The notes under the pieces: model-generated | The model's database searches: none | Told to the model about the DNA's origin: nothing | Seen by the model: the letters and a program-made list of their open reading frames with translations, nothing else | Program-made: the position numbers and the translations under genes | Source of the DNA: Planctomycetaceae bacterium | Lineage (GTDB): Bacteria > Planctomycetota > Planctomycetia > Gemmatales > Gemmataceae | DNA: 64,000 nt | Reading direction: 5' to 3' | Assembly (NCBI GenBank): GCA_013823135.1 | Contig: PNLP01000004.1 | Location: forward strand, 162,766-226,765 | In this document: positions 8,839-17,276 of the stretch, piece after piece | How the letters are laid out: each line of letters begins with the position of its first letter | How positions within the stretch are numbered: the first letter of the stretch is position 1

Positions 8839-10014
8839 CTACCCAAATACCTCACTCACGACGCCGGAGCCGACGGTCTTGCCGCCTTCCCGGATCGCGA
8901 ACCGGCTGCCCGCCTCAAGCGCGATTGGCCGGTCGAGGTTCACTTCAATTCGGGCGCTGTCGCCGGGCATGACCATCTCGATCTCCGCTGGCAACGCAAC
9001 CACGCCGGTCACGTCCGTCGTGCGAACGTAGAACTGCGGCTTGTACCCACCGAAGAACGGCGTGTGTCGGCCGCCTTCCACCTTGCTCAGAGCGTAAATC
9101 TCCGCAAGGAAGTGCGAACGCGGTCGGATCGACTTCGGTGCCGCGAGCACCTGGCCCCGCTGCACCTGATCGGCCTTCACGCCACGCAACCGCACGCCGA
9201 CGTTGTGACCGGCCACGGCGAAGGGCAACGGCTTGTGGAACTGCTCGACCCCGGTGACGACCGTTTCCACGGCTTCGCCAAGTCCGAGAATTTCCACCTT
9301 GTCACCCACTGCCACCCGACCCTGAGCGATGAGACCGGTGACGACCGTGCCAAGTCCCTCGATCGAGTAGACACCTTCGACCGCCATCAGGAACGGCTTC
9401 TCCACGTCCCGCACGGGAGCCGGAACGTGCTGATCCAGCGCCGCGAGCAGTTCGTCGATGCAGGCACTGAACTCCGGATCGCCCGGGTTGTCGAGAGCGC
9501 CCTTCGCGTTGCCGCGAACGAACGGAACGCACTCGCCATTGAAGCCGTACCGCGTGAGCAACTCGCGGGTCTCCAGCTCGATCAATTCGAGCAGGTCGGG
9601 GTCCGACACGAGATCGACCTTGTTGATGAACACGACCAGATGCGGAACGCCGACCTGCCGGGCAAGTAGAACGTGTTCGCGCGTCTGGGGCATCGGGCCA
9701 TCGACAGCCGAGATCAGGAGAACCGCGCCGTCCATCTGGGCCGCGCCGGTAATCATGTTCTTGACGTAGTCCGCGTGCCCCGGGCAATCGACGTGAGCAT
9801 AGTGACGCGTCTGCGTCTCGTACTCGACGTGCGAAGCAATGATCGTGACCGTCTTGGTCTCGTCCCGCTTGGTGCCGCCCTTGGCGACATCCGCGTACTT
9901 CTTGGCGACTGCCAGACCCTTCTGGGCCTGCACCGCGAGAATCGCTGCTGTGAGGGTTGTCTTGCCGTGGTCGATGTGACCGATGGTGCCGACGTTGACG
10001 TGAACCTTGTGCAT
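8839..10014 (-). CDS. tuf: Elongation factor Tu, divergent form
   Basis: GTPase that delivers aminoacyl-tRNA to the ribosome. 391 residues, all three domains. P-loop [16 protein letters not shown] and NKVD are present, as are the domain-2 and -3 hallmarks [16 protein letters not shown] and [10 protein letters not shown]. Departures from the consensus are many: switch I reads TKTVTI where EF-Tu has ARGITI (the Gly is lost, the Mg-binding Thr kept), the G5 block reads GNAKGA instead of GSALKA, and GRGTVVTG is GLGTVVTG. No tRNA, secE, nusG or ribosomal gene is adjacent. It is therefore probably a second, specialised copy; a lone divergent tuf cannot be excluded from one window. Confidence 0.93.
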   Translation of the reverse strand: MHKVHVNVGTIGHIDHGKTTLTAAILAVQAQKGLAVAKKYADVAKGGTKRDETKTVTIIASHVEYETQTRHYAHVDCPGHADYVKNMITGAAQMDGAVLLISAVDGPMPQTREHVLLARQVGVPHLVVFINKVDLVSDPDLLELIELETRELLTRYGFNGECVPFVRGNAKGALDNPGDPEFSACIDELLAALDQHVPAPVRDVEKPFLMAVEGVYSIEGLGTVVTGLIAQGRVAVGDKVEILGLGEAVETVVTGVEQFHKPLPFAVAGHNVGVRLRGVKADQVQRGQVLAAPKSIRPRSHFLAEIYALSKVEGGRHTPFFGGYKPQFYVRTTDVTGVVALPAEIEMVMPGDSARIEVNLDRPIALEAGSRFAIREGGKTVGSGVVSEVFG

Positions 10015-10303
10015 GGGAATCAGAATCTCCCGGTCGCAACGAGCGACCGCGGGTGTTGCCGGAGATCCTGCCCGGCCGCGGGTGCGGCCTTTTTTCCACG
10101 ACGAGTGAATCCAGGGCAGGCGCTGCCGACGGTGCCGAAAGGCGTAGGACTGACACGCGAGCGGGAGGAGAGGTTCGGCTCAGAAAACGCACGCGACAGA
10201 ACTGGCGATATGCGAATAAGATTCATTGAGCCGCGAACCCGACGACCTGCCCACGTTCACCGTGGCCTTCATGGAACTGCTGCAGAAGGGGTGATGTCGT
10301 GGC

Positions 10304-10370
10304 GAGCCACGGGGTTCATCCCCGTGGTGGTCTGCATCTCCTAAGACCACGGGGATGAACCCCGTGGCTC
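10304..10370. repeat. Perfect 25-bp inverted repeat
   Basis: Arms 10304-10328 and 10346-10370 (gagccacggggttcatcccc... and its complement) match perfectly around a 17-base loop, and each arm contains an inner cacgggg/ccccgtg palindrome. It lies 32 bases before the start of the next gene (+). The rest of the 388-base gap from tuf holds only a short GC hairpin followed by six T at about 10075-10096 and no recognisable gene. Confidence 0.9.
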
Positions 10371-10402
10371 GGAAGACGCGAGGTTTCCGACGAGGCCGAC
10401 CG

Positions 10403-11101
10403 ATGACCGAAGCGGAATGGCTGACATGCGAAGACGCGGAAACGATGCTCAACAATGTTCAGATGAGCGGTCGGAAGCTGCGGCTCTTTTCCGTCGCGTG
10501 CTGCCGCTGTAACCAACGACTGCTTTTGGAAGCTGTCCACCGCGAGGCTCTCGATATCGCAGAGCGTTTTGCCGACGGAGAGGCAACCGAGCAGGAATTG
10601 ACAACCGTTTATGAGCTAATCAAAAAGGAGTTGAGGCCGCTGAATTCGTGCCAATCGGAGACAGAGATACAACTGTGGGCCGAAGCGGTTGCGGTGTTGT
10701 GTACAACTTCCCCATCGAATAACACGAGCATTCTGTGGCACCTTAACCGGGCTTCCGCTGACCATATCGACCCACGGATGACCTTACTCCTACACGACAT
10801 CCTGGGGAATCCGTTTCAGCCCCTGAACCCACCTTGGTTGATGTCGGAGGAAGGAAGCAAGGTTCGCGACTGGCCGCAATTCGCAAACTTGCGGTTTAAG
10901 CCCGAGTGGTTAACCGCCGATGCAGTCGCCATCGCGAAGCAGATGTACGAGTCACGCGATTTCAGCGCGATGCCGATTCTCGCGGACGCCCTGCAAGATG
11001 CGGGCTGCGACAACGACGACATCCTCAACCATTGTCGCGATGCCAACGGCGTTCACGTTGGCGGTTGCTGGGTTGTCGATCTTGTGTTGAACAAGATGTG
11101 A
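10403..11101 (+). CDS. Gemmata-type protein of unknown function (PILADALQDAGC family)
   Basis: A 232-residue soluble protein starting MTEAEWLTCEDAETML. Two blocks are notable: RKLRLFSVACCR near residue 25, and a C-terminal block of about 57 residues containing PILADALQDAGC, DDILNHCRDAN and GCWVVDLVL. I recall this protein type only from Gemmata-like planctomycetes, in many copies per genome, without known function. The C-terminal block is nearly identical to that of the gene at 48552-49295, whereas the N-terminal parts differ. The upstream open frame from 10355 runs through the inverted repeat and is not needed. Confidence 0.8.
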   Translation: MTEAEWLTCEDAETMLNNVQMSGRKLRLFSVACCRCNQRLLLEAVHREALDIAERFADGEATEQELTTVYELIKKELRPLNSCQSETEIQLWAEAVAVLCTTSPSNNTSILWHLNRASADHIDPRMTLLLHDILGNPFQPLNPPWLMSEEGSKVRDWPQFANLRFKPEWLTADAVAIAKQMYESRDFSAMPILADALQDAGCDNDDILNHCRDANGVHVGGCWVVDLVLNKM

Positions 11102-11208
11102 AACTGAACCACGACCTTCAGCACCTCACCGTTAATCGGTTACCTGTCCCTGCACGTCCAGGGTAGGCTATAGCAACCCAGTCACTCGCCATCTCCGGAG
11201 TTCTGCCC

Positions 11209-12138
11209 ATGCTCACCCGCAGATTCGCCTTACTGCTGCTCGGTCTCGCGTTGTTGCCGGTCGTCGCAATCGCGCAGGACAAGCCGAAGCAGAAGACCGT
11301 TCGGTTGCTCACCGTCGGCAACAGCTTCTCGCAGAACGCGACCAAGTACCTCGACAAGATCGTCGAGGCCGACGGCAACGCGATCGTCCACCACCGCTGT
11401 GTCATCGGCGGCAGCGGGCCGGACCAGCACCTCGCCAAGATCACCGCTCACGAGAAAGATCCGAAGGACAAGGCCGGGCTGTACGGCACCGGCAAAAGCC
11501 TCGCGGAGGAACTGGTTGCCGAGAAGTGGGACGTGATTACCATCCAGCAGGCGAGCATCAAGAGCCACGACCTCGCGACTTACAAACCCGGGATGAAGAC
11601 GCTGTACGAGTACATCAAGAAGCACGCGCCGGCGAGCGAGGTGGTGATCCACCAGACGTGGGCATACCGCGTGGACGACCCGCGGTTCACGAAGCCGTCC
11701 GACAAGGCCGGCGAGCCGAAGACTCAGAAGGAGATGTACGACGGGCTGTCGGACGCCTACCGCACAATTGCGAAGGAACTCGGCGTCCGCTACATCCCGG
11801 TCGGCGATGCGTTCTACGCCGCTGACACCGACGCGAAGTGGGGGTACAAGCCTGACCCGAAGTTCGACCCGAAGACGGCGACGGCCCCGGCCCTACCCGA
11901 TCAGAAGCACTCGCTGCACGTCGGGTGGCGCTGGGCCACGGCTAACGGCAAGCAAACACTGCAGATGGACGGGCACCATGCGAACTCGACCGGTGAGTAC
12001 CTCGGCGGGCTGGTCTTCTACGAGTTCCTGAACGGCCGGAGTGCCGCCGGCAACACGTTCCGCCCGGCGGGCGTGGACGAGGATTACGGACGCTTCCTAC
12101 AAGAAACCGCACACAAGGCGGTCGAGAGGGTGAAGTGA
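11209..12138 (+). CDS. Secreted SGNH-like protein (DUF4886 type)
   Basis: A 309-residue protein with a Sec signal peptide (RRFALLLLGLALLPVVAIAQ). Block I of the SGNH hydrolase fold is seen as LLTVGNSFSQNA (GNS nucleophile Ser), followed by IGGSGPDQHL (block II Gly), VITIQQASIKS (block III-like) and a C-terminal DGHHANSTGEY with the D-x-x-H pair. This matches the DUF4886 subgroup of putative esterases/deacylases acting outside the cytoplasm. Substrate unknown. It converges on the gene at 12260-12703 across a hairpin. Confidence 0.82.
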   Translation: MLTRRFALLLLGLALLPVVAIAQDKPKQKTVRLLTVGNSFSQNATKYLDKIVEADGNAIVHHRCVIGGSGPDQHLAKITAHEKDPKDKAGLYGTGKSLAEELVAEKWDVITIQQASIKSHDLATYKPGMKTLYEYIKKHAPASEVVIHQTWAYRVDDPRFTKPSDKAGEPKTQKEMYDGLSDAYRTIAKELGVRYIPVGDAFYAADTDAKWGYKPDPKFDPKTATAPALPDQKHSLHVGWRWATANGKQTLQMDGHHANSTGEYLGGLVFYEFLNGRSAAGNTFRPAGVDEDYGRFLQETAHKAVERVK

Positions 12139-12164
12139 TCGCGGGTTCGTCGGGCTGGGTTTAA

Positions 12165-12237
12165 GCGAGCGGGGCGGCATATTCCCCCTGTTTGCTGCTG
12201 TCACTAACACAAAACAGGGGGCTTACGCCCCGCTCGC
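12165..12237. terminator. Inverted repeat between convergent genes
   Basis: Arms gcgagcggggcg... with ...ccccctgttt and aaacagggggc...cgccccgctcgc pair with small interruptions over about 26 bases around a loop of about 20. Both neighbours end here (12138 + and 12260 -), so bidirectional termination is likely; it may also be another mobile palindrome. Confidence 0.65.
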
Positions 12238-12259
12238 CTCAACGAAACTCTCGATCCGA

Positions 12260-12703
12260 TCACTTCTTCGCTTCGGCAACCTCGACCATCACGTCGAACT
12301 TCTTCTCGTAGCCCAGGATGTTCCCCACGAAGCGAACCCGCGTTTTCCCTGCCTTCAGAGCCTTCAGCGCCACAACAGCCTTGGTCTTGTCTTCCTTCGA
12401 CTTTTCGGAAGGGGTGAGCTGGAACGCCTCGTCGTCGAACAGCCATGCGGCGGCTTCGGGTTCGCCCGGTTGTGCCGCGGCACCGCGAGGAATGACCTGA
12501 CCCTGAGCGATGAACGTGACGGTCTGACCGACTTGCGTCTTCAGCGTGTACTTCGGAATCTCTGCGCCTTCGTCGTCGGCTTTGCCGAGTGTCGCTCCGA
12601 CAGCAGTGATGGCAAACCCGGCACCACTCGCGTGAACAACCCCGGCCGTCGCCAGCACCGTGGCCACCGCGAACGCGCCCCAAAATCGCATGCAATGCAA
12701 CAT
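12260..12703 (-). CDS. Small secreted protein, function unknown
   Basis: 147 residues. The ATG at 12703 is chosen because GGAG lies 9 bases upstream (ttggagtccgtttt-atg). A signal peptide (FWGAFAVATVLATAGVVHAS) is followed by a beta-rich domain of about 120 residues: GQTVTFIAQGQVI, EAAAWLFDDEAFQLTP and GKTRVRFVGNILGYEKKFDVMVEV. The alternation of strands suggests an immunoglobulin-like or protease-inhibitor-like sandwich, but I do not recognise a named family. Confidence 0.75.
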   Translation of the reverse strand: MLHCMRFWGAFAVATVLATAGVVHASGAGFAITAVGATLGKADDEGAEIPKYTLKTQVGQTVTFIAQGQVIPRGAAAQPGEPEAAAWLFDDEAFQLTPSEKSKEDKTKAVVALKALKAGKTRVRFVGNILGYEKKFDVMVEVAEAKK

Positions 12704-12782
12704 AAAACGGACTCCAAGAAAGAATGCCGCACTCGGTTGGGTCGGCAAGAGATCAGTGTACCCGAATTAGTCGGGTGATTTG

Positions 12783-13544
12783 TCACGGACTGGCTTTCAG
12801 CTTCTGGATCGCGCCCCGGATCTCGCCTTTCGCGCCGGCGTCGGTCTCATTCTTGAGAGCCTTCTCCAACGCGGGAAGCGATGCTGGGTCGCCCGTGTTG
12901 CCGAGCGCCCGGGCAACGTAGCCACGCCGGTGCGAGTCGGTCTCTTTCTCGAGAACCGCGACGATCTCGGGTGCCGCACTCTTGGCAGGCAAGCCGATCA
13001 TTCCCAGCGCGTGTGAAGCCTTCATCCGTACGAGTGCCTCGTCGTGCGAGAGGAACTTGCGAAGACCGAGTACCTGCCCCGGTAAGTCCTCGCCCATCAT
13101 GGCGAGAGCGCCGAGCGCGACGGTGCGGGTGACAGGGTCGGCATCTTCGGCTGCGGTCTTCTGGAGCGGTTTCACAGCCGAGCGGTCTGCAGGAATCGCC
13201 TTCCCCAATCGGCCAAGTGCACGAGCGGCCGTCTCACGAGCTTCCTTGAACTTGTCGTCTTGCATCTGAGCGATCAAGGCAGGGATTGCCGATTCGCTTT
13301 TCACGCCCAGGTTGCCAATCGCGGTTGCGGCGATGGAACGCACGTCGTCATCGGAGTCCTTCAACCCGGCTGCCATCTCGGGAAACAGGTGAGGAGAGAG
13401 GTCCGAGTGGATGAGTTCCTTCATCGCAGCACGGCGAACTTCGGGCTTTTCGCTTACCAGATTGGCGCGAGCCTTGGCCAGTTGTTCGGGTGTGGGGTCG
13501 GCGGCAATCGTGAGCAGTGTGAGGAGGGCGACGCAGGCGTACAT
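12783..13544 (-). CDS. Secreted HEAT-repeat protein
   Basis: 253 residues from the ATG at 13542-13544; the longer open frame above is antisense to the ThuA gene. A short signal peptide (YACVALLTLLTIAADP) is followed by six or so HEAT/PBS-lyase-type repeats, for example DVRSIAATAIGNLG, EARETAARALGRLG, VTRTVALGALAMMG, LVRMKASHALGMIG and RRGYVARALGNTGD. These alpha-solenoids bind proteins; partner unknown. It is divergent from the ThuA gene. Confidence 0.85.
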   Translation of the reverse strand: MYACVALLTLLTIAADPTPEQLAKARANLVSEKPEVRRAAMKELIHSDLSPHLFPEMAAGLKDSDDDVRSIAATAIGNLGVKSESAIPALIAQMQDDKFKEARETAARALGRLGKAIPADRSAVKPLQKTAAEDADPVTRTVALGALAMMGEDLPGQVLGLRKFLSHDEALVRMKASHALGMIGLPAKSAAPEIVAVLEKETDSHRRGYVARALGNTGDPASLPALEKALKNETDAGAKGEIRGAIQKLKASP

Positions 13545-13709
13545 GGGAGGGTTCCGCTTGGGTGAGGTCGGACCAAGCGAGCGTACCCGGTGAGTGCAAC
13601 GCAAACAACTCACAAACCAACCCTGGCAACGTGAGCCACCGCTGGCGATAATGCCGCGAGCCACCTTTTCCTCGTTCACACCTGCTACGCGACTACCAAC
13701 GGAGCCACA

Positions 13710-14573
13710 ATGAAGTCTGTTCTCTCCCGTCGAATCCTCGTGATCGCCCTTGCGATTGTCACGGCGATCGCGATTAGCCTGCCAGGAATCGCCGCGGCCC
13801 CAGCCGAAGAAACCAAGCCCATCCGCGCTCTGCTCGTGATCGGTGGCTGTTGCCACGATTACAAGAAGCAGCAAGAGTTGCTCATGAAAGGGATCTCGGC
13901 CCGTGCGAACGTGCAGTGGGCCGTCTCGTATGACCCGAACACCACGACGAAACACCTCAACCCGATCTACGAGAAGGAAGACTGGGCGAAGGGCTTCGAC
14001 GTGGTTCTGCACGACGAGTGCACCGCGGACGTGAAGGACACCAAGATCGTCGATCGCATCCTGAAGCCGCACCGCGACGGGCTGCCGGCCGTTGTCGTGC
14101 ACTGCGGCATGCACTGCTACCGCACCGAGGGCTACCCAAAAGCCACGCCGTGGTTCGAGTTCACTGGCCTCGCGAGCACGGGCCACGGCCCGCAGGCTCC
14201 GATCGACATCACATACATGGACAAGGAAAGCACCATCACGAAGGGGCTGGAGGGCTGGAAGACCGTCAACGAGGAGTTGTACAACAACGCGGCTGGCAAG
14301 CTGCTGGAGACGGCTCAGCCGATCGCAAAGGGGAAGCAGACACTCAAGAACAAGGACGGCAAGGAGCGAGTCGAAGAGGCCGTGGTCGCCTGGACAAACA
14401 CCTACAACGGGAAAGCCAAGGTCTTCGCCACGACGCTGGGCCACAACAACGACACGGTCGGCGATGCCCGCTACCTCGATCTGGTGACCCGCGGCTTGCT
14501 CTGGTCGGTCGGGAAGTTGGACGAGACCTACCTGAAGCCTGCCAAGCAGGTGATGCTCGACGACCCGAAGTAA
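13710..14573 (+). CDS. ThuA domain protein (class I glutamine-amidotransferase-like)
   Basis: 287 residues with a signal peptide (RRILVIALAIVTAIAISLPGIAAA). The mature part starts with IRALLVIGGCCHDY, continues with FDVVLHDECTADV and AVVVHCGMHCYR, and closes with VFATTLGHNNDTVGDARYLDLVTRGLLWSVG, the usual ThuA ending in which a Gly-His pair precedes the last helices. The family is linked to sugar (trehalose-like) use and is heavily expanded in planctomycetes; catalytic activity is unproven. The last residues LDETYLKPAKQ resemble those of other planctomycete members. Confidence 0.88.
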   Translation: MKSVLSRRILVIALAIVTAIAISLPGIAAAPAEETKPIRALLVIGGCCHDYKKQQELLMKGISARANVQWAVSYDPNTTTKHLNPIYEKEDWAKGFDVVLHDECTADVKDTKIVDRILKPHRDGLPAVVVHCGMHCYRTEGYPKATPWFEFTGLASTGHGPQAPIDITYMDKESTITKGLEGWKTVNEELYNNAAGKLLETAQPIAKGKQTLKNKDGKERVEEAVVAWTNTYNGKAKVFATTLGHNNDTVGDARYLDLVTRGLLWSVGKLDETYLKPAKQVMLDDPK

Positions 14574-14816
14574 CGATCGGGGAATGTCAACCGCCCGGAG
14601 TGAGGGAAATTGATTCCGGGCGACATGCACACCCCTCTCCGGAACCATCCCATTCGTCCGGAAGAAAGTTCATTAGAGCAATTTCAGGCTCCGCAGTATT
14701 CCAGTAAGTTGCTCCGAAGCAATCAGTTATGTCGTCGAGCAACGGCATCAAAAGAGTGTTCAGCCCGGACTCCATCACAGAATCATGCCAGACAGGAACA
14801 ACAACCAGGATCATCA

Positions 14817-14842
14817 CTCGTTCCCAGCAAGCCGGGAACGAG
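14817..14842. repeat. Inverted repeat ctcgttccc/gggaacgag
   Basis: Nine-base perfect arms around an eight-base loop, between the ends of the ThuA (+) and TolC-like (-) genes. The core resembles the ctcgttcccaggc-type palindrome I know from intergenic DNA of many bacteria. The other 240 bases of this gap show nothing gene-like. Confidence 0.65.
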
Positions 14843-14856
14843 ACTTCGAGGTCAAT

Positions 14857-16071
14857 TTACTCCCGCACAAGCACACCCATCGCCTTTCGAAGTTTGACGG
14901 CACTCATTTCGAATTCGGCGACCGCCTGGAGTAACTCCCCACGGGCTTTCAGCAAGTCAATGCGGGCGAGCGTGAGTTCCGCTTCGGCTGTCGCGACCCC
15001 TGCGGCTAGGCGTTTCTCTGCCTCTGCAACTCTCCCGTGCAAATTGCGCACTTCCGCGGCCCTCGCGGCAACCGATAGCCGATTCCCGCGAACCATCGCG
15101 ATCGCGGCTCGCACTTCCGCGTCAGCCTGACGTTCCCTTGTCACCAGTGCGCCGGCAACCTGATGTTGCAACTTCTGTTCTGACTTTGTCGGCTCCTTCT
15201 TGATCACCGCCATGAGCGCGACAAATTGGGCGACGAGTGGGTTCGACGGATCCTGGGTTGCGAGAAGCGGGTTGATACCGCTAACCACAGCTTTCGCCAG
15301 TTCCCCACCGGATTCACTCGATGCGAGGACGCGAAGTAGGTTCAAGTCGGGTCGATAGCGGAGCGCGGTTTGAACCGCAGCGTCGGTGTCTGGGTCATCT
15401 GCGAGAACTCGGAGGGTATCTGCAGGCCAGATGGGGGTTGGGTCCGCCGGGTCGAGTCCGAGATGCCCGGACAGCCCAGCGTTGATCACTGCAATGCCAG
15501 CCTCGAGTTTCGCCAACTGCGATTCGATCTCGAGCAACTGGCGGCGAATCCGTTCCACGTCCGCCCGATCCATGGCTCCGAGCTTGATAGCCTTTTCAGC
15601 CGTTGCGAGTTGGGTTCGCAGAATCCCATGCGCGCTCGCCGTCAGGTCGAACTGACCCTCTGCCGCAGCCAATTTGTAGTAGAGTTCCAACGCGTCGCCA
15701 GCCGCTTGATTCCGCATTTCGTCGGCAGCATAACCGCGTACAAGCCGTGATTGATGAGCCTGTTCGACCTTCTTCTTTGTGGCATGCGCGTGCGACGTTT
15801 GGTTATCAGGATGAGAATCCAGGTCGTCTGCAAGCGGGGCGTTACGAACGGCGAGTGTGCGGCATTCCGCTGCGGTCAACCGTCGGTACTGAGTCGGCCG
15901 CGTGGGTGGCGACTGTGAAGGTGTAAGGTTTGCCGCGGTGATGTCCGGTTCGACCGTCCCTCTGGTGGTTGTGGGAAGTTGTGCGGGCGCGGGGCGCGCG
16001 GGCTGCGTCAGCGAGGTGGAACAACACCCCGCAATCAAGCCGATTCCCAGGAGTATCCCGAACCGGACCAT
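14857..16071 (-). CDS. TolC-family-like outer membrane lipoprotein
   Basis: About 404 residues from the Met that opens MVRFGILLGIGLIAGCCS, a lipoprotein signal with lipobox IAGC. After a Pro/Thr-rich linker come long heptad-like helices: ALELYYKLAAAEGQFDLTA, LRTQLATAEKAIKLGAMD, RIRRQLLEIESQLAKLEA, and near the end LTLARIDLLKARGELLQA. The phrase TALRYRPDLNLLR is the typical TolC/OEP 'RPDL' block. It is probably an outer membrane efflux or structural component. No inner-membrane or adaptor partner is adjacent; the CDF transporter is divergent. Confidence 0.75.
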   Translation of the reverse strand: MVRFGILLGIGLIAGCCSTSLTQPARPAPAQLPTTTRGTVEPDITAANLTPSQSPPTRPTQYRRLTAAECRTLAVRNAPLADDLDSHPDNQTSHAHATKKKVEQAHQSRLVRGYAADEMRNQAAGDALELYYKLAAAEGQFDLTASAHGILRTQLATAEKAIKLGAMDRADVERIRRQLLEIESQLAKLEAGIAVINAGLSGHLGLDPADPTPIWPADTLRVLADDPDTDAAVQTALRYRPDLNLLRVLASSESGGELAKAVVSGINPLLATQDPSNPLVAQFVALMAVIKKEPTKSEQKLQHQVAGALVTRERQADAEVRAAIAMVRGNRLSVAARAAEVRNLHGRVAEAEKRLAAGVATAEAELTLARIDLLKARGELLQAVAEFEMSAVKLRKAMGVLVRE

Positions 16072-16192
16072 AATCGCTCCCCACACATAACAATCCTCAG
16101 GAATGATCGGCATCTCCGACCCCCGGCCTGAAACGGAAGTTGACCCGATTCACCCCGACCCCGCAATTTCCCACACCCGATACAATCCCCGT

Positions 16193-17131
16193 ATGCCAAC
16201 CCCCCGTCATCTTCGACTCCCCATTACTCTGTCCATCGTGGCCGCACTGGTCACAATCGCCATGAAGGGAACCGCATACGCGGTGACGGGCTCAGTGGGG
16301 CTATTTTCCGATGCTCTGGAAAGCCTGGTGAACCTCGTCGCCGCCGTGACCGCGTACATCGCGCTGGGATACGCAGCCCGCCCCGCCGACCCAGGCCACA
16401 CCTTCGGGCACGAGAAAATCGAGTACTTCTCCAGCGGTCTCGAGGGCGTGTTGATCGTCCTCGCCGGACTTGGCACAGCCGGTTATGCCGTGAAGCGATT
16501 GGTTCAACCGGAGCCTCTGAGCAACCTCGAAATTGGGACCCTCATCGGACTGGGAGCATCGGCTGTCAACCTCGTCACCGCGCGCGTCCTGCTCCACTAC
16601 GGCCGGAAACACGAGTCAATCGTCCTTGAGGCAGACGGCCAACACCTCATGGCAGACGTGTGGACATCCGTGGGCGTGCTTGGTGGGCTCGGGCTTGTAG
16701 TTCTCACGGGGTTTGAGTGGTTCGACCCGATTCTTGCCATACTGGTTGGGCTAAACATCATGTGGACCGGTGGCGAGTTGGTGATGCGTTCCTTTCACGG
16801 GCTCATGGATCACTCGTTGCCAGCGGATGAGCAGGAGCAAATTCGAGCCGTGATTGTTCCAAACTTGCCTCCAGGGGCGACTTTCCACATGCTTCGTACG
16901 CGAAGAGCGGGGCAACGGCGATTCGCGGAGTTCCACATGCTCGTGAACGGCGACCTGACGGTACGGGCCGGGCACCACCTCGCGGACAAGGTCGAAGCTG
17001 CACTGGCCGCAGCCATGCCGGGGCTAGAAGTGATGATCCACATTGAGCCGGTCGACGAGAAGGAGTCGTGGGAAGACGAGAAGTTGAAGCGACTCGGCGA
17101 GCCATCAGACCCCATACCGCCCGCGACATGA
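16193..17131 (+). CDS. Cation diffusion facilitator (CDF) transporter
   Basis: 312 residues from MPTPRHLRL at 16193, with a TACAAT hexamer just upstream. Six membrane segments and the metal site are recognisable: SVGLFSDALESLVN in TM2 (the D of the first metal pair), GHTFGHEKIEYFSS after TM3, and DGQHLMADVWTSVGV in TM5 (H-x-x-x-D, typical of Zn/Cd exporters). The cytosolic C-terminal domain contains FHMLRTRRAGQRRFAEFHMLV. It exports divalent metal, most likely Zn, in exchange for protons. Confidence 0.92.
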   Translation: MPTPRHLRLPITLSIVAALVTIAMKGTAYAVTGSVGLFSDALESLVNLVAAVTAYIALGYAARPADPGHTFGHEKIEYFSSGLEGVLIVLAGLGTAGYAVKRLVQPEPLSNLEIGTLIGLGASAVNLVTARVLLHYGRKHESIVLEADGQHLMADVWTSVGVLGGLGLVVLTGFEWFDPILAILVGLNIMWTGGELVMRSFHGLMDHSLPADEQEQIRAVIVPNLPPGATFHMLRTRRAGQRRFAEFHMLVNGDLTVRAGHHLADKVEAALAAAMPGLEVMIHIEPVDEKESWEDEKLKRLGEPSDPIPPAT

Positions 17132-17276
17132 TACAACCACAATCCCGCATGCCTGACACGACATTCCGCGTGATGCAGGGTGGCCCCTTCCAGCGGCATC
17201 TTCCCCGGCTACAACACTCATTCATTCGCGTTCCAACCTCGGGGACAGAAGTCACCCGGCTCGCCAGGGGGTTTAC

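Noticed and set aside
10075..10096. GC hairpin followed by six T on the plus strand upstream of tuf
   Set aside because: There is no plus-strand gene before it to terminate, and on the minus strand it has no T-run; possibly a 5' UTR structure of tuf but unsupported.
12783..14648. Very long minus-strand frame continuing above the HEAT-repeat gene
   Set aside because: Beyond 13544 it is antisense to the ThuA gene and shows no motif; high GC keeps opposite frames open.
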